Shown in pieces: positions 1 through 7,080 of a DNA stretch of 22,318 nt. Below the pieces are notes generated by a model that saw only the letters and a list, made by a program, of their open reading frames with translations, was not told the origin of the DNA and did not search any database. This DNA comes from JAEUPI01 sp035499355. GTDB taxonomy: Bacteria; Pseudomonadota; Gammaproteobacteria; Burkholderiales; Burkholderiaceae_C. Positions within the stretch are counted from its first letter, which is position 1. Each line of letters opens with the position of its first letter. A program made the position numbers and the translations under genes. The DNA is taken from assembly GCA_035499355.1 (NCBI GenBank), contig DATJYZ010000129.1, positions 1 through 22,318 on the forward strand. The letters are read 5' to 3'.

Positions 1-142
1 CAACGGCACCGGGCGGTGCCCGGGCTGTGCAGTATTTCGGTCGCGACACCCAACGAAACACTGTGACCGCACTGCTCCGCTATGTTGCTCGCAGCCTCTC
101 TTTTCTCGCACGTGGTGGCGAGCGCACGACTGGAGCAAGCAG

Positions 143-829
143 ATGACCCCGAGCAAGACACGCAACCTGTGGATGGGCACTTTGGTGCTGGCCGGCGCCG
201 GCGCCCTGATGAGCGCCTGCGGCCCGCAGGACGGCGGCAGCGCCGCCAACACCCCGGCGGCGACACCGACCCCACAAGTCGCGGCGCCGGCGCCCGCGCC
301 AGTGGTGCAGGCCCCGGTGGCGCAAGCCCCGGTCGAAGCCCCCGCGGAAGCCGTCAAGCCCGCACCCGCCCCGGCCCCCAAGCCGGCGCCGGTGCACGTG
401 GCCAAGCAGGCCCCGGCCAAGCCGCCGGCGCCGAAGGCGATCCCGGTGACGCAGGAAGAGCCGGTGCCCGCGGTCAAGGTGGCCGCGGCACCGCCGTCGA
501 ACACCGTGGGCGCGGTGACGCAGATCGATCCGATCACCGACTCGGCGCCCACGGGTGTCGGCGCGGTGGCCGGCGGCGCGCTCGGCGGTGTGCTCGGTCA
601 CCAGTTCGGCAAGGGCGACGGCAAGAAGGCCATGACCGTGCTCGGCGCCATCGGCGGCGCGGTGGCCGGCCACCAGGTCGAGAAGTCGTACACCACCAAG
701 GTGATCGGCTACCGCGTGCAGGTGCAGCTCGACAACGGCGAGACACGCACCTTCGAGTGGGCGCAACTCGACGGCCTGAAGGTGGGCGACCGCGTGCGCG
801 TCGACCAGGGCCAGCTGCGTCGCGTGTGA
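143..829 (+). CDS. Glycine-zipper 2TM-domain lipoprotein
   Basis: Predicted 228-residue outer-membrane lipoprotein. The N-terminus is a lipoprotein signal with lipobox LMSAC, so Cys26 would be the lipidated residue. Residues about 35-115 form an Ala/Pro/Lys-rich low-complexity linker that could span periplasm or cell wall. Residues about 134-180 are a glycine zipper (GAVAGGALGGVLG, then GAIGGAVAG) of the Rick_17kDa_Anti/SlyB/YcfJ type. The last 45 residues (VIGYRVQVQLDNGETRTFEW onward) are the small beta domain often seen after such zippers. A GGAG at 132-135 lies seven bases before the ATG. The next gene, 44 bp downstream on the same strand, is also a glycine-zipper lipoprotein, so the two are probably co-transcribed. 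The family is linked to envelope integrity. The specific role here is unknown. Confidence 0.87.
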   Translation: MTPSKTRNLWMGTLVLAGAGALMSACGPQDGGSAANTPAATPTPQVAAPAPAPVVQAPVAQAPVEAPAEAVKPAPAPAPKPAPVHVAKQAPAKPPAPKAIPVTQEEPVPAVKVAAAPPSNTVGAVTQIDPITDSAPTGVGAVAGGALGGVLGHQFGKGDGKKAMTVLGAIGGAVAGHQVEKSYTTKVIGYRVQVQLDNGETRTFEWAQLDGLKVGDRVRVDQGQLRRV

Positions 830-873
830 ACCCGAACCCGAACCACGACAACCCCTGCGGAGGGAGACCGAAC

Positions 874-1539
874 ATGACGACTCACCACGGCAGCCCCGCC
901 CTGCGACGACTGGTGGCGCTCGGCGCGCTGTGCGCGCTGGCCGCCTGCCAGAACATGACCGAGCGCGAGCAGGGCACCGCCACCGGCGCCGGTATCGGCG
1001 CCATCCTCGGCGCGGCGATCGGCTCCAACAGCGGCAACGCCGGCAAGGGCGCGGCGATCGGCGCCATCGGTGGCGCGGTGGCCGGCAACCTGTGGTCCAA
1101 GCACATGGAGGAAAAGCGCCAGGCGATGGAGAAGGCCACCCAAGGCACCGGCATCGCCGTCACGCGCACCGACGACAACCAGCTGAAGGTCAACGTGCCG
1201 AGCGACTTTTCGTTCGACGTCGGGCGCAGCGACGTCAAGGCCAACATGCGCCCGGTGCTCGACGAGTTCGCCAAGGGACTCGACCCCAACATGCAGGTGC
1301 GCATCGTCGGCCACACCGACTCCACCGGCAGCGACGCGATCAACAACCCGCTCTCGGTACGTCGCGCCGAGTCGGTGCGCGACTATATGTCGACCAAGGG
1401 CGTCACCGGGGGCCGCGTGATCACCGAGGGCCAGGGTTCGCACGCGCCGGTGGCGGGCAACGACACCGTGAGCGGACGCGCGCAGAACCGGCGCGTCGAG
1501 ATCTTCCTGCGCGAGCCCGCCAACAAGGGTGGCGCCTGA
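874..1539 (+). CDS. OmpA-family glycine-zipper lipoprotein (YiaD-like)
   Basis: Predicted 221-residue outer-membrane lipoprotein that anchors the membrane to peptidoglycan. Lipobox LAAC puts the lipidated Cys at residue 25. Residues about 34-75 are a glycine zipper (GTATGAGIGAILGAAIG, GAAIGAIGGAVAG). Residues about 105-215 are an OmpA C-terminal domain with the diagnostic stretches VRIVGHTDSTG, NNPLSVRRAESVRDYM and GRAQNRRVEI. The Asp and Arg of these motifs bind diaminopimelate in the family. The ATG at 874 is supported by GGAGGGAG at 859-866, and the signal peptide begins there, which rules out the much longer upstream reading frame. The zipper-plus-OmpA order matches YiaD-type proteins. 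It is too distant from the tolQR-like genes of this window to assume it is their Pal. Confidence 0.93.
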   Translation: MTTHHGSPALRRLVALGALCALAACQNMTEREQGTATGAGIGAILGAAIGSNSGNAGKGAAIGAIGGAVAGNLWSKHMEEKRQAMEKATQGTGIAVTRTDDNQLKVNVPSDFSFDVGRSDVKANMRPVLDEFAKGLDPNMQVRIVGHTDSTGSDAINNPLSVRRAESVRDYMSTKGVTGGRVITEGQGSHAPVAGNDTVSGRAQNRRVEIFLREPANKGGA

Positions 1540-1563
1540 ACGCGCGCTGGGCTCACACGGGCC

Positions 1564-1580
1564 CGCGCAAGCTCTGCGCG
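1564..1580. terminator. Possible GC-rich hairpin between convergent genes
   Basis: The 76-bp gap between the OmpA-like gene and hpaH, whose stop codons face each other, contains CGCGCA, a five-base loop, then TGCGCG. A further GC-rich self-complementary run follows. There is no T-tract on either side, so a classical Rho-independent terminator is not demonstrated. Position between convergent genes is the main argument. Confidence 0.25.
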
Positions 1581-1615
1581 CGCGGCGCGCGTCCGCCAGG
1601 CCGCTGCCGGGGTGA

Positions 1616-2428
1616 TCAAGCAAACCTGAACGCGACGCTGCCCAGCGGGCCGTAGTCGGCGTGCAGCGTGTCGCCGCGCGCCGCGAACACAGGCCGCGTG
1701 AACGAGCCGGCCAGCACGATCTGCCCCGCCTCGAGCGACTCGCCGTAGGGCGCGATCTTGTTGGCCAGCCAGGCGATGCCGTTGGCGGGGTGGTTGAGCA
1801 CGCCGGCCGCCAGGCCCGTCTCCTCGACGACGCCGTTCTTGTGCAGCAACGCGCCGACCCAGCGCAGGTCGACGTCGTGCGGCCGCACCGGGCGACCGCC
1901 GGTGACGATGCCGGCGTTGGCCGCGAAGTCGGAGATGGTGTCGAACACCTTGCGCATCTGCCTGGTCTCGCGGTCGAACTGCTCGATGCGCGCATCGATG
2001 ATCTCGATCGCCGGCGTCACCACCTCGGTGGCGGCAAGCACGTCGAACAGCGTGGCGCCGGGGCCCTTGAGCGGCCTGCCGAGAACGAACGCCAGCTCGA
2101 CCTCGATGCGCGGCGCGATGAAGCGATCGATCGGGATGTCGGTACCGGCGGCGAACACCATGTCGCTCATCAGCGGCGCGAAGTCGGGCTCGTCGATCTG
2201 ACTCGACTGCTGCATGGCGCGCGAGGTCAGGCCGATCTTGCGGCCGACCACCGTGTGACCGTCGGCCTGCTCCAGCTTCACCCACGCGCGCTGGATGGCG
2301 TAACCGTCGTCGATGGTCATCGACGGGTGCTGCTTCGAGAAGTGCCGCAGCTGCGTGCGCGACTTGCGCGCGTCGTACAGCTGCTTCGCCAGCGCGGCGA
2401 TCGTGCGGTCGTCGAGCGTGGTGGTCAT
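1616..2428 (-). CDS. hpaH: 2-oxo-hept-4-ene-1,7-dioate hydratase
   Basis: Hydrates 2-oxo-hept-4-ene-1,7-dioate to the 4-hydroxy acid, the last step before the HpaI aldolase in homoprotocatechuate meta-cleavage. At 270 residues it is close to the usual 267. The fold is the FAH/MhpD type: VVGRKIGLTS near 60-69, the metal-site pattern PRIEVELAFVLG with Glu109 and Glu111, and PAIEIIDARI with Glu142. The end is the typical GSFTRP then LGSVAFRF. The ATG at 2428 overlaps the hpaF stop as ATGA, indicating translational coupling. The open frame runs further upstream but is only the antisense-like shadow of hpaF. MhpD-type hydratases are the main alternative, but the adjacent hpaF and the distal hpaDEG support HpaH. 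No hpaI follows; the next gene is convergent. Confidence 0.94.
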   Translation of the reverse strand: MTTTLDDRTIAALAKQLYDARKSRTQLRHFSKQHPSMTIDDGYAIQRAWVKLEQADGHTVVGRKIGLTSRAMQQSSQIDEPDFAPLMSDMVFAAGTDIPIDRFIAPRIEVELAFVLGRPLKGPGATLFDVLAATEVVTPAIEIIDARIEQFDRETRQMRKVFDTISDFAANAGIVTGGRPVRPHDVDLRWVGALLHKNGVVEETGLAAGVLNHPANGIAWLANKIAPYGESLEAGQIVLAGSFTRPVFAARGDTLHADYGPLGSVAFRFA

Positions 2429-2856
2429 CTTGGCGCAAAGAGTGGGTGCAGGTTGCCGAACTTGCCGTCGAACGCCTCCTGGCCTTCGTCGACCTGCAGC
2501 GTCAGCCCGACCGGGCGCTTCGCCAGCACCGATGCCAGGTGCTCGCGCGCCACCGCCACCAGCGCCTCGCCGGCCTGCTGCTTGACCGCTGCGCTGCGGC
2601 CGCGGCCCATGCGCAGGTTGAAGTAGGCGAACGCGCAGTCGTCGCCTTTGCCGGCGGCACGCGCCGCCACGCCGCCGTCGGCCACGGCGTGGTGCGCGGC
2701 CGGGTAGGCCAGCACGCGCGTGCCGCCGATCGGGAACACCGGCTTTCCGCTCTCGTCCCTCTGCGCGATCATGGTGTCGGCGAGCTTGTGGCACAGCGCG
2801 TCCATGTCGGTCTCGCGATCGAGCTGCGGGGTGTAGAGGATCACGAGGTGCGGCAT
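2425..2856 (-). CDS. hpaF: 5-carboxymethyl-2-hydroxymuconate isomerase
   Basis: Tautomerase-superfamily enzyme that isomerises 5-carboxymethyl-2-hydroxymuconate in homoprotocatechuate catabolism. The start MPHLVILYT is chosen because Pro2, exposed after Met removal, is the catalytic base of the family and because E. coli HpaF starts MPHF. An in-frame GTG 39 bases upstream gives an extension that would bury this proline. Other family stretches are FPIGGTRVLAYP, DDCAFAYFNLRMGRGRS and KQQAGEAL. The protein is 143 residues against about 126 in E. coli, with extra residues around 75-90 and near the C-terminus. It is the first gene of a two-gene unit, overlapping hpaH by four bases. The divergent dehydrogenase gene starts 76 bp away. 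In relatives hpaF usually sits directly after hpaD, whereas here it is 7 kb away. Confidence 0.92.
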   Translation of the reverse strand: MPHLVILYTPQLDRETDMDALCHKLADTMIAQRDESGKPVFPIGGTRVLAYPAAHHAVADGGVAARAAGKGDDCAFAYFNLRMGRGRSAAVKQQAGEALVAVAREHLASVLAKRPVGLTLQVDEGQEAFDGKFGNLHPLFAPR

Positions 2857-2931
2857 GGCAGGCAGGGCTCCCGGGTTGGCCGCCGGACGCGGCACACTGG
2901 CGATTGTTCACCAACCGGCAGCGAGGATCCG
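2857..2931. promoter_or_regulatory. Divergent intergenic region hpaF / dehydrogenase
   Basis: These 75 bp separate two divergent start codons and so should hold promoters for both the hpaFH unit and the sorbosone dehydrogenase-like gene. On the plus strand GAGGA at 2923-2927 is a ribosome-binding site for the latter. On the minus strand GGGAG lies about 12 bases before the hpaF start. I see no convincing -35/-10 pair. Confidence 0.35.
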
Positions 2932-4245
2932 ATGGCCGAGGCGAGTGTGTTCGCGCGTGCGGTGGCGCTGGTCGGGGACGCGGCCATCGCGTGGCGACGG
3001 CTGACCCAGGGCCGCGTGCGCGAGCAGGCGGTCGGCAGCGCGCCGCGGATACCGGACGCCAGGGCGCAGGGCGCGATCCCGACGCTGAAGATGCCCAGCG
3101 CGCGCGGCTGGGCAGCGGGTCAGACCCCCGTGGCAGCGGCGGGACTGGCGGTGAACGCCTTCGCGGCGGGCCTCAGGCATCCGCGCTGGCTGTGCGTGCT
3201 GCCGAACGGCGATGTCACGGCGGCCGAGGCGTTGACGGTGCCGGGGCCGCCGCGCTCGGTGTTCAGCCACGCCGTGGTGGCCACGATGCGGCGCGCTGCG
3301 GCCATCGGCGAGAGCCCGAACCGCATCACCCTGCTGCGCGATGCCGACGGCGACGGCGTGGCCGAGATGCGCGACGCCTTCCTCGAGCAGCTGAACCAGC
3401 CGTTCGGCATGGCACTGCTCGGCGACACGTTCTACGTCGGCAACACCGATGGCGTGCTGGCGTTCCCCTACACCACGGGTGCGACGCGCATCGTCGCCGC
3501 GGGACGCCGCATCAGCACCCACAAGCCGAGCGGCCACTGGACGCGCAGCCTGCTGGCCAGCGTCGACGGCCGCCGGCTGTACGTCGGCGTCGGCTCGCTG
3601 AGCAACATCGGCGAGACCGGCCTCGCCGTCGAACAGGGTCGCGCCTGCATCTATGAGCTCGACCTGGCCAGTGGAACCAGCCGCGTCTTCGCCAGCGGCC
3701 TGCGCAATCCAGTGGGACTGGCCTGGGAGCCGACCACCGGCGCGTTGTGGACCGTGGTCAACGAGCGCGACGGCCTCGGCGACGAAACGCCGCCCGACTA
3801 CCTGACGTCGGTGCGCGACGGTGGCTTCTACGGCTGGCCCTACTGCTACTGGAACCGCATCGTCGACGAGCGCGTGCCGCAGGATCCGGTGCAAGTGGCC
3901 GCCGCCATCACCCCTGACTACGCACTCGGTGGGCACACGGCGTCGCTCGGTCTGTGCTGGCTGCCCGCGGGCACGCTGCCCGGCTTCGACAGCGACGGCA
4001 TGGCGATCGGCCAGCACGGTTCGTGGAACCGCAGCACGCTGAGCGGCTACCGCGTGGTGTTCGTGCCGTTCCACCACGGCAAGCCCAGCGGGCCGCCGCG
4101 CGACATTCTCAGCGGCTTCCTGGCGCCCGACGAGCGCGAGTGCTATGGCCGGCCGGTTGGCGTGGCGGTCGGGCCGGATCGCCGATCGCTGCTGGTCGCC
4201 GACGACGTGGGTGACGTCGTGTGGCGGGTGACGGCGGCGCGCTGA
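2932..4245 (+). CDS. PQQ-dependent sorbosone/glucose dehydrogenase-like beta-propeller protein
   Basis: Predicted 437-residue six-bladed propeller of the soluble glucose/L-sorbosone dehydrogenase family (COG2133 type), which oxidises sugars or aldehydes with PQQ. Visible family stretches include PNGDVTAAEA (91-100), NRITLLRDADGDG, SGHWTRSLLAS around His202, RNPVGLAWEP, then DGGFYGWPYCYW (about 296-307), GQHGSWNRS and GRPVGVAVGP before LLVADD. The ATG at 2932 follows GAGGA. A longer open frame upstream has shadow-like composition. Unusually, the first 30 residues look amphipathic rather than like a Sec signal or lipobox, although family members normally work in the periplasm. The 3' end overlaps the convergent kinase gene by 103 bp. 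The substrate cannot be assigned, and no PQQ biosynthesis genes are nearby. Confidence 0.86.
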   Translation: MAEASVFARAVALVGDAAIAWRRLTQGRVREQAVGSAPRIPDARAQGAIPTLKMPSARGWAAGQTPVAAAGLAVNAFAAGLRHPRWLCVLPNGDVTAAEALTVPGPPRSVFSHAVVATMRRAAAIGESPNRITLLRDADGDGVAEMRDAFLEQLNQPFGMALLGDTFYVGNTDGVLAFPYTTGATRIVAAGRRISTHKPSGHWTRSLLASVDGRRLYVGVGSLSNIGETGLAVEQGRACIYELDLASGTSRVFASGLRNPVGLAWEPTTGALWTVVNERDGLGDETPPDYLTSVRDGGFYGWPYCYWNRIVDERVPQDPVQVAAAITPDYALGGHTASLGLCWLPAGTLPGFDSDGMAIGQHGSWNRSTLSGYRVVFVPFHHGKPSGPPRDILSGFLAPDERECYGRPVGVAVGPDRRSLLVADDVGDVVWRVTAAR

Positions 4246-6887
4246 GCCACCGGCGCCGCGCGCTGCGGCTCGCGCCCGTGCAGCACCGCGGTGATCGCCC
4301 CCGGCAGCGCGCGCACGTCGATCGGCTTGGTCCAGTAGTGGTCGAAGCCGGCGGCCAGCGCGCGCCGGCGGTCCTCGGGCATGGCGTCGGCCGAGCAGAC
4401 GATCGCCGGCACCGCCGCCAATGCCGGGCGGCGGCGCAACGCGCGCAGCAACTCGGTGCCGGTGATACCGGGCAGGTTCAGGTCGATGACGAGCAGTTCG
4501 GGGGTCCAGTGCTCGACGACGCTGATCGCCTGCTCGCCGCTGGGCGCCACGCGCAACTCGATGCCGGGCTCGCGCCGCAATGCCTCCTCGAACAGCAGCA
4601 CGTTGAGCGGGTTGTCCTCCACGTAGAGCACGCGCTGTCGCAAGCGCGTCGGCGCGGAACGCGGCGCGGGCGCCGGCAACGGTGGCGGCGCCTCCACGGG
4701 CGCCGGCGCCGCGCGCGCCAGCCACACCGTCACGCGTGTGCCCACGCCCGGTACGCTGTGCATGGTCATCGTGCCGTCCATGGCCTCGACCAGGCGGCGT
4801 GCGATCAGCAAGCCGAGGCCGCTGCCTTCGACTTCGGACCCCTCGCGGCCGAGACGCTCGAACGGCTGGAAGAGGCGGGCCAGCTGAGCCGCGTCCAGCC
4901 CGGGGCCGGTGTCGGCGGTCACCACGCCCAGGCGCAGCGGATCGCTGTCGTCGATCAGCCAGCGCACTTCGCCGTCGGCGCGGTTGTACTTGATCGCGTT
5001 GCTGCCCAGATTGAGAAGCACCTGCCGCAGCCGCTGGGCGTCGCCACGCACCCAGGCCGCCGTGCCGGGCGCCTCGACGTGCAGCGCCACGCCGTGCTTC
5101 TGCGCCTGCGGGCGCAGCAGCGCCGCCACCTCGCGCGCGATCGCACCGGTGTCGACCGCACCGTCGCTCAGCGGCAGCGTGTCTTGCTCGACCTGCTGCA
5201 AGTCGAGCACGTCGTTGATCAGCACCAGCAGGTGCCGCGCGGCCGCCAGGATGTGCTCGACCTGCTCGGCCTGGTACTCGCCGCGCAGATGCAGCAGTTC
5301 GGCGAAGCCGATCACCGCGTTGAGCGGCGTGCGCATCTCGTGGCTCATGCGGGCGAGGAATTCACTGGTGCGGCGGCTCAGCGCCTCGGCTGTGCGCTTG
5401 TCGCGCAGCGCCTGGTCGGCCTCGCGCAGGCGCGTGATGTCAGACTGCGTGCCGACGATGCGCAGCACCCGGCCCCGATCGTCGCGCGCGAGCACACGGC
5501 CGCGGTCGTGGATCCACAAGTAGTGACCGCCGCGATGGCGCAGCCGGTATTCGACTTCGTAGGTGGCGCTGCCGCCGCGCACGTGGCGCGCCAGCTCGGC
5601 CAGCACGCGCGCGCGGTCGTCGGCGTGCAGCAGGCTGCGCCAGGTGGCCACGCTCATCGGCAGCTCGCCCTCGGCGTAGCCCAACATGGCCTGCAGCGAC
5701 GGCGACGCGTACACGCCGAGTTCGCGATCCCAATCCCACACCCCGTGCCCGGCGCCTTCGAGCGCGTAGCGCCAGCGCTCGTCGGCGCGCGCCAGCGCCT
5801 GCTCGGCGCGTTTGCGGCCGGTGATGTCGATCGACAAGTGCACCGTGCTGCCGTCGGCCAGACGCTGGTCGGCCGACAGCGCCCAGTGCTGCTTCCAGCG
5901 CACTTCCAGCGGTGCCGCCTGCTGCGCGGATTGCGCCAGCCGCCAGGTCACGTACTCGTCATCGCGCCCGACGCTGTCCGGATAGTGGCCGCAGCGCACG
6001 TGGTGCCGGATCACCGCTTCCCAGGTGTCGCATCCGGGTGGCAGCCCGTCGCCGACGCTGCCGTGCCAGCGGCGGTTGGCCATCAGGATGCGCCCATCGG
6101 GCCCGCTGATCATCACGCTGGCCGGCATGCCCTCGAGCGCCTGCTGCAGCAGGTCGTGGGAACGCCGCGCCTGCTCCTTGGCCTGCAACTCGGCGGTGAT
6201 GTTGCGCGTGGCACCGCGGTAGCCCAGAAAGTTGCCGTCGGCATCGAAGCGCGGATTGCCGCTGACCGACACCGTGATGGTGCCGGTGGGCGTGTCGCGG
6301 TCGAGCACCAGCTCCCGGATCGGTCGTCTGGCGGCCCGGTCGGCCACGTAGCGGTCGTACGAGGCGGCGAATTCGTCGGTGCGCACGCGGTTGACGTCCA
6401 TCGTGCGCGTGCCGAGTTCGGCCGCGGCCGAGCGACCGGTGGCCGACAGGATGCTCTCCGTCATCCACATGACGCGGCCTTCGACGTCGGTCTCCCACAA
6501 CCAGTCGCTCGCCGCGCGCCCCGCGTCGAGCAGACGCTCGGCCTCGTGGCGTGCCGACGCCGCGTCGGCGCGGGCCGCGCACAGCGCAGCGCCGGCATCG
6601 GCCAGCGCCTGCAGGCTGGCCGATTGCACCGGCGGTGCGCCGCCGGCCAATGCCAGGGTGAGGGTGGCACCGCCGCCCGCGCCCACGAGGGCGCTCCAGC
6701 GCAGCACCGGGTGATCTTGCGTCGCGCCGCCGTCGGCGGGCCAGCGCTGGCCCTGCCCGTCCTCCCACCAGGCAGCCTCGGCCCCGCCGACGGTGCCGGC
6801 CGCGTCGAGCAGGCCGAGCAACGCCCGGCGTTCCGCCGCAGTGGCGGCCTGCCATGGTGTGATCGGCAATCGCGAAGCTTCGGCCAT
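4143..6887 (-). CDS. Soluble three-PAS hybrid sensor histidine kinase with receiver domain
   Basis: A 914-residue hybrid kinase with no transmembrane segment, so probably a cytoplasmic sensor. In order: an Ala-rich N-terminal region (1-115, GAF-like remnant or linker), PAS1 (about 120-235), PAS2 (about 245-360, ending DITGRKRAE), PAS3 of the PAS_3 fold (about 370-490, HYLWIHDRGRVL), HisKA (505-572), HATPase (615-725) and receiver (753-870). The phosphoacceptor is His516 in FLARMSHEMRTPLN. The N box is NLGSNAIKYN, and the G boxes are DTGPGL and GSGLGLLIARRL. The receiver keeps Asp802 and Lys854 (YWTKPID). No DNA-binding or output domain follows and no partner regulator is adjacent. The last 30 or so residues are antisense to the neighbouring dehydrogenase gene and look like non-family sequence. 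The ligand is unknown, and neither GGDEF nor Hpt is present. Confidence 0.93.
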   Translation of the reverse strand: MAEASRLPITPWQAATAAERRALLGLLDAAGTVGGAEAAWWEDGQGQRWPADGGATQDHPVLRWSALVGAGGGATLTLALAGGAPPVQSASLQALADAGAALCAARADAASARHEAERLLDAGRAASDWLWETDVEGRVMWMTESILSATGRSAAAELGTRTMDVNRVRTDEFAASYDRYVADRAARRPIRELVLDRDTPTGTITVSVSGNPRFDADGNFLGYRGATRNITAELQAKEQARRSHDLLQQALEGMPASVMISGPDGRILMANRRWHGSVGDGLPPGCDTWEAVIRHHVRCGHYPDSVGRDDEYVTWRLAQSAQQAAPLEVRWKQHWALSADQRLADGSTVHLSIDITGRKRAEQALARADERWRYALEGAGHGVWDWDRELGVYASPSLQAMLGYAEGELPMSVATWRSLLHADDRARVLAELARHVRGGSATYEVEYRLRHRGGHYLWIHDRGRVLARDDRGRVLRIVGTQSDITRLREADQALRDKRTAEALSRRTSEFLARMSHEMRTPLNAVIGFAELLHLRGEYQAEQVEHILAAARHLLVLINDVLDLQQVEQDTLPLSDGAVDTGAIAREVAALLRPQAQKHGVALHVEAPGTAAWVRGDAQRLRQVLLNLGSNAIKYNRADGEVRWLIDDSDPLRLGVVTADTGPGLDAAQLARLFQPFERLGREGSEVEGSGLGLLIARRLVEAMDGTMTMHSVPGVGTRVTVWLARAAPAPVEAPPPLPAPAPRSAPTRLRQRVLYVEDNPLNVLLFEEALRREPGIELRVAPSGEQAISVVEHWTPELLVIDLNLPGITGTELLRALRRRPALAAVPAIVCSADAMPEDRRRALAAGFDHYWTKPIDVRALPGAITAVLHGREPQRAAPVAQRAAVTRHTTSPTSSATSSDRRSGPTATPTGRP

Positions 6888-7080
6888 GGCAACGACGGGA
6901 CTCGACCATTCGCCCGAGCACCATGGTAGTGGCCGGCCTGTGCCGCGCTCGCCGGATTGGCCGCTTTGCGTCGCCCTAGTTCACGGCTTGCGGGCAAACG
7001 TCATGCCGAGAAAGTCGCACTTCGCGCGCTATCCTCGGCGGCCGGCCGCGGCGGGATCGGTCTTCTTCGGGAGGTGGAAC
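6888..7080. promoter_or_regulatory. Divergent intergenic region kinase / Baeyer-Villiger monooxygenase
   Basis: These 193 bp lie between two divergent genes and presumably carry both promoters. GGGAGGTGG at 7069-7077 is a strong ribosome-binding site that selects the GTG start of the monooxygenase. A TATCCT at 7030-7035 could be a -10 element, but no good -35 is present at the right distance. No clear operator palindrome was seen. Confidence 0.35.

Noticed and set aside
1..142. A short hairpin (GGCACC-GGGC-GGTGCC at 5-20) and possible promoter before the first lipoprotein
   Set aside because: No T-tract and no convincing -35/-10 pair. The upstream gene is outside the window, so its role cannot be judged.
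709..1995. A 428-codon minus-strand open frame across both lipoprotein genes and the end of hpaH
   Set aside because: It spans convergent, well-supported genes and has shadow composition.
2908..4725. A 605-codon minus-strand open frame opposite the dehydrogenase
   Set aside because: Shadow of the propeller gene, whose family motifs are clear on the plus strand.
4221..6929. A 902-codon open frame on the plus strand across the kinase gene
   Set aside because: Antisense shadow caused by high G+C. It is His/Arg/Ala-rich with no domain motif, while the opposite strand encodes a complete hybrid kinase.
7030..7035. TATCCT as a defined promoter for the monooxygenase
   Set aside because: No acceptable -35 hexamer lies 16-18 bases upstream, so it is mentioned only as a possibility.
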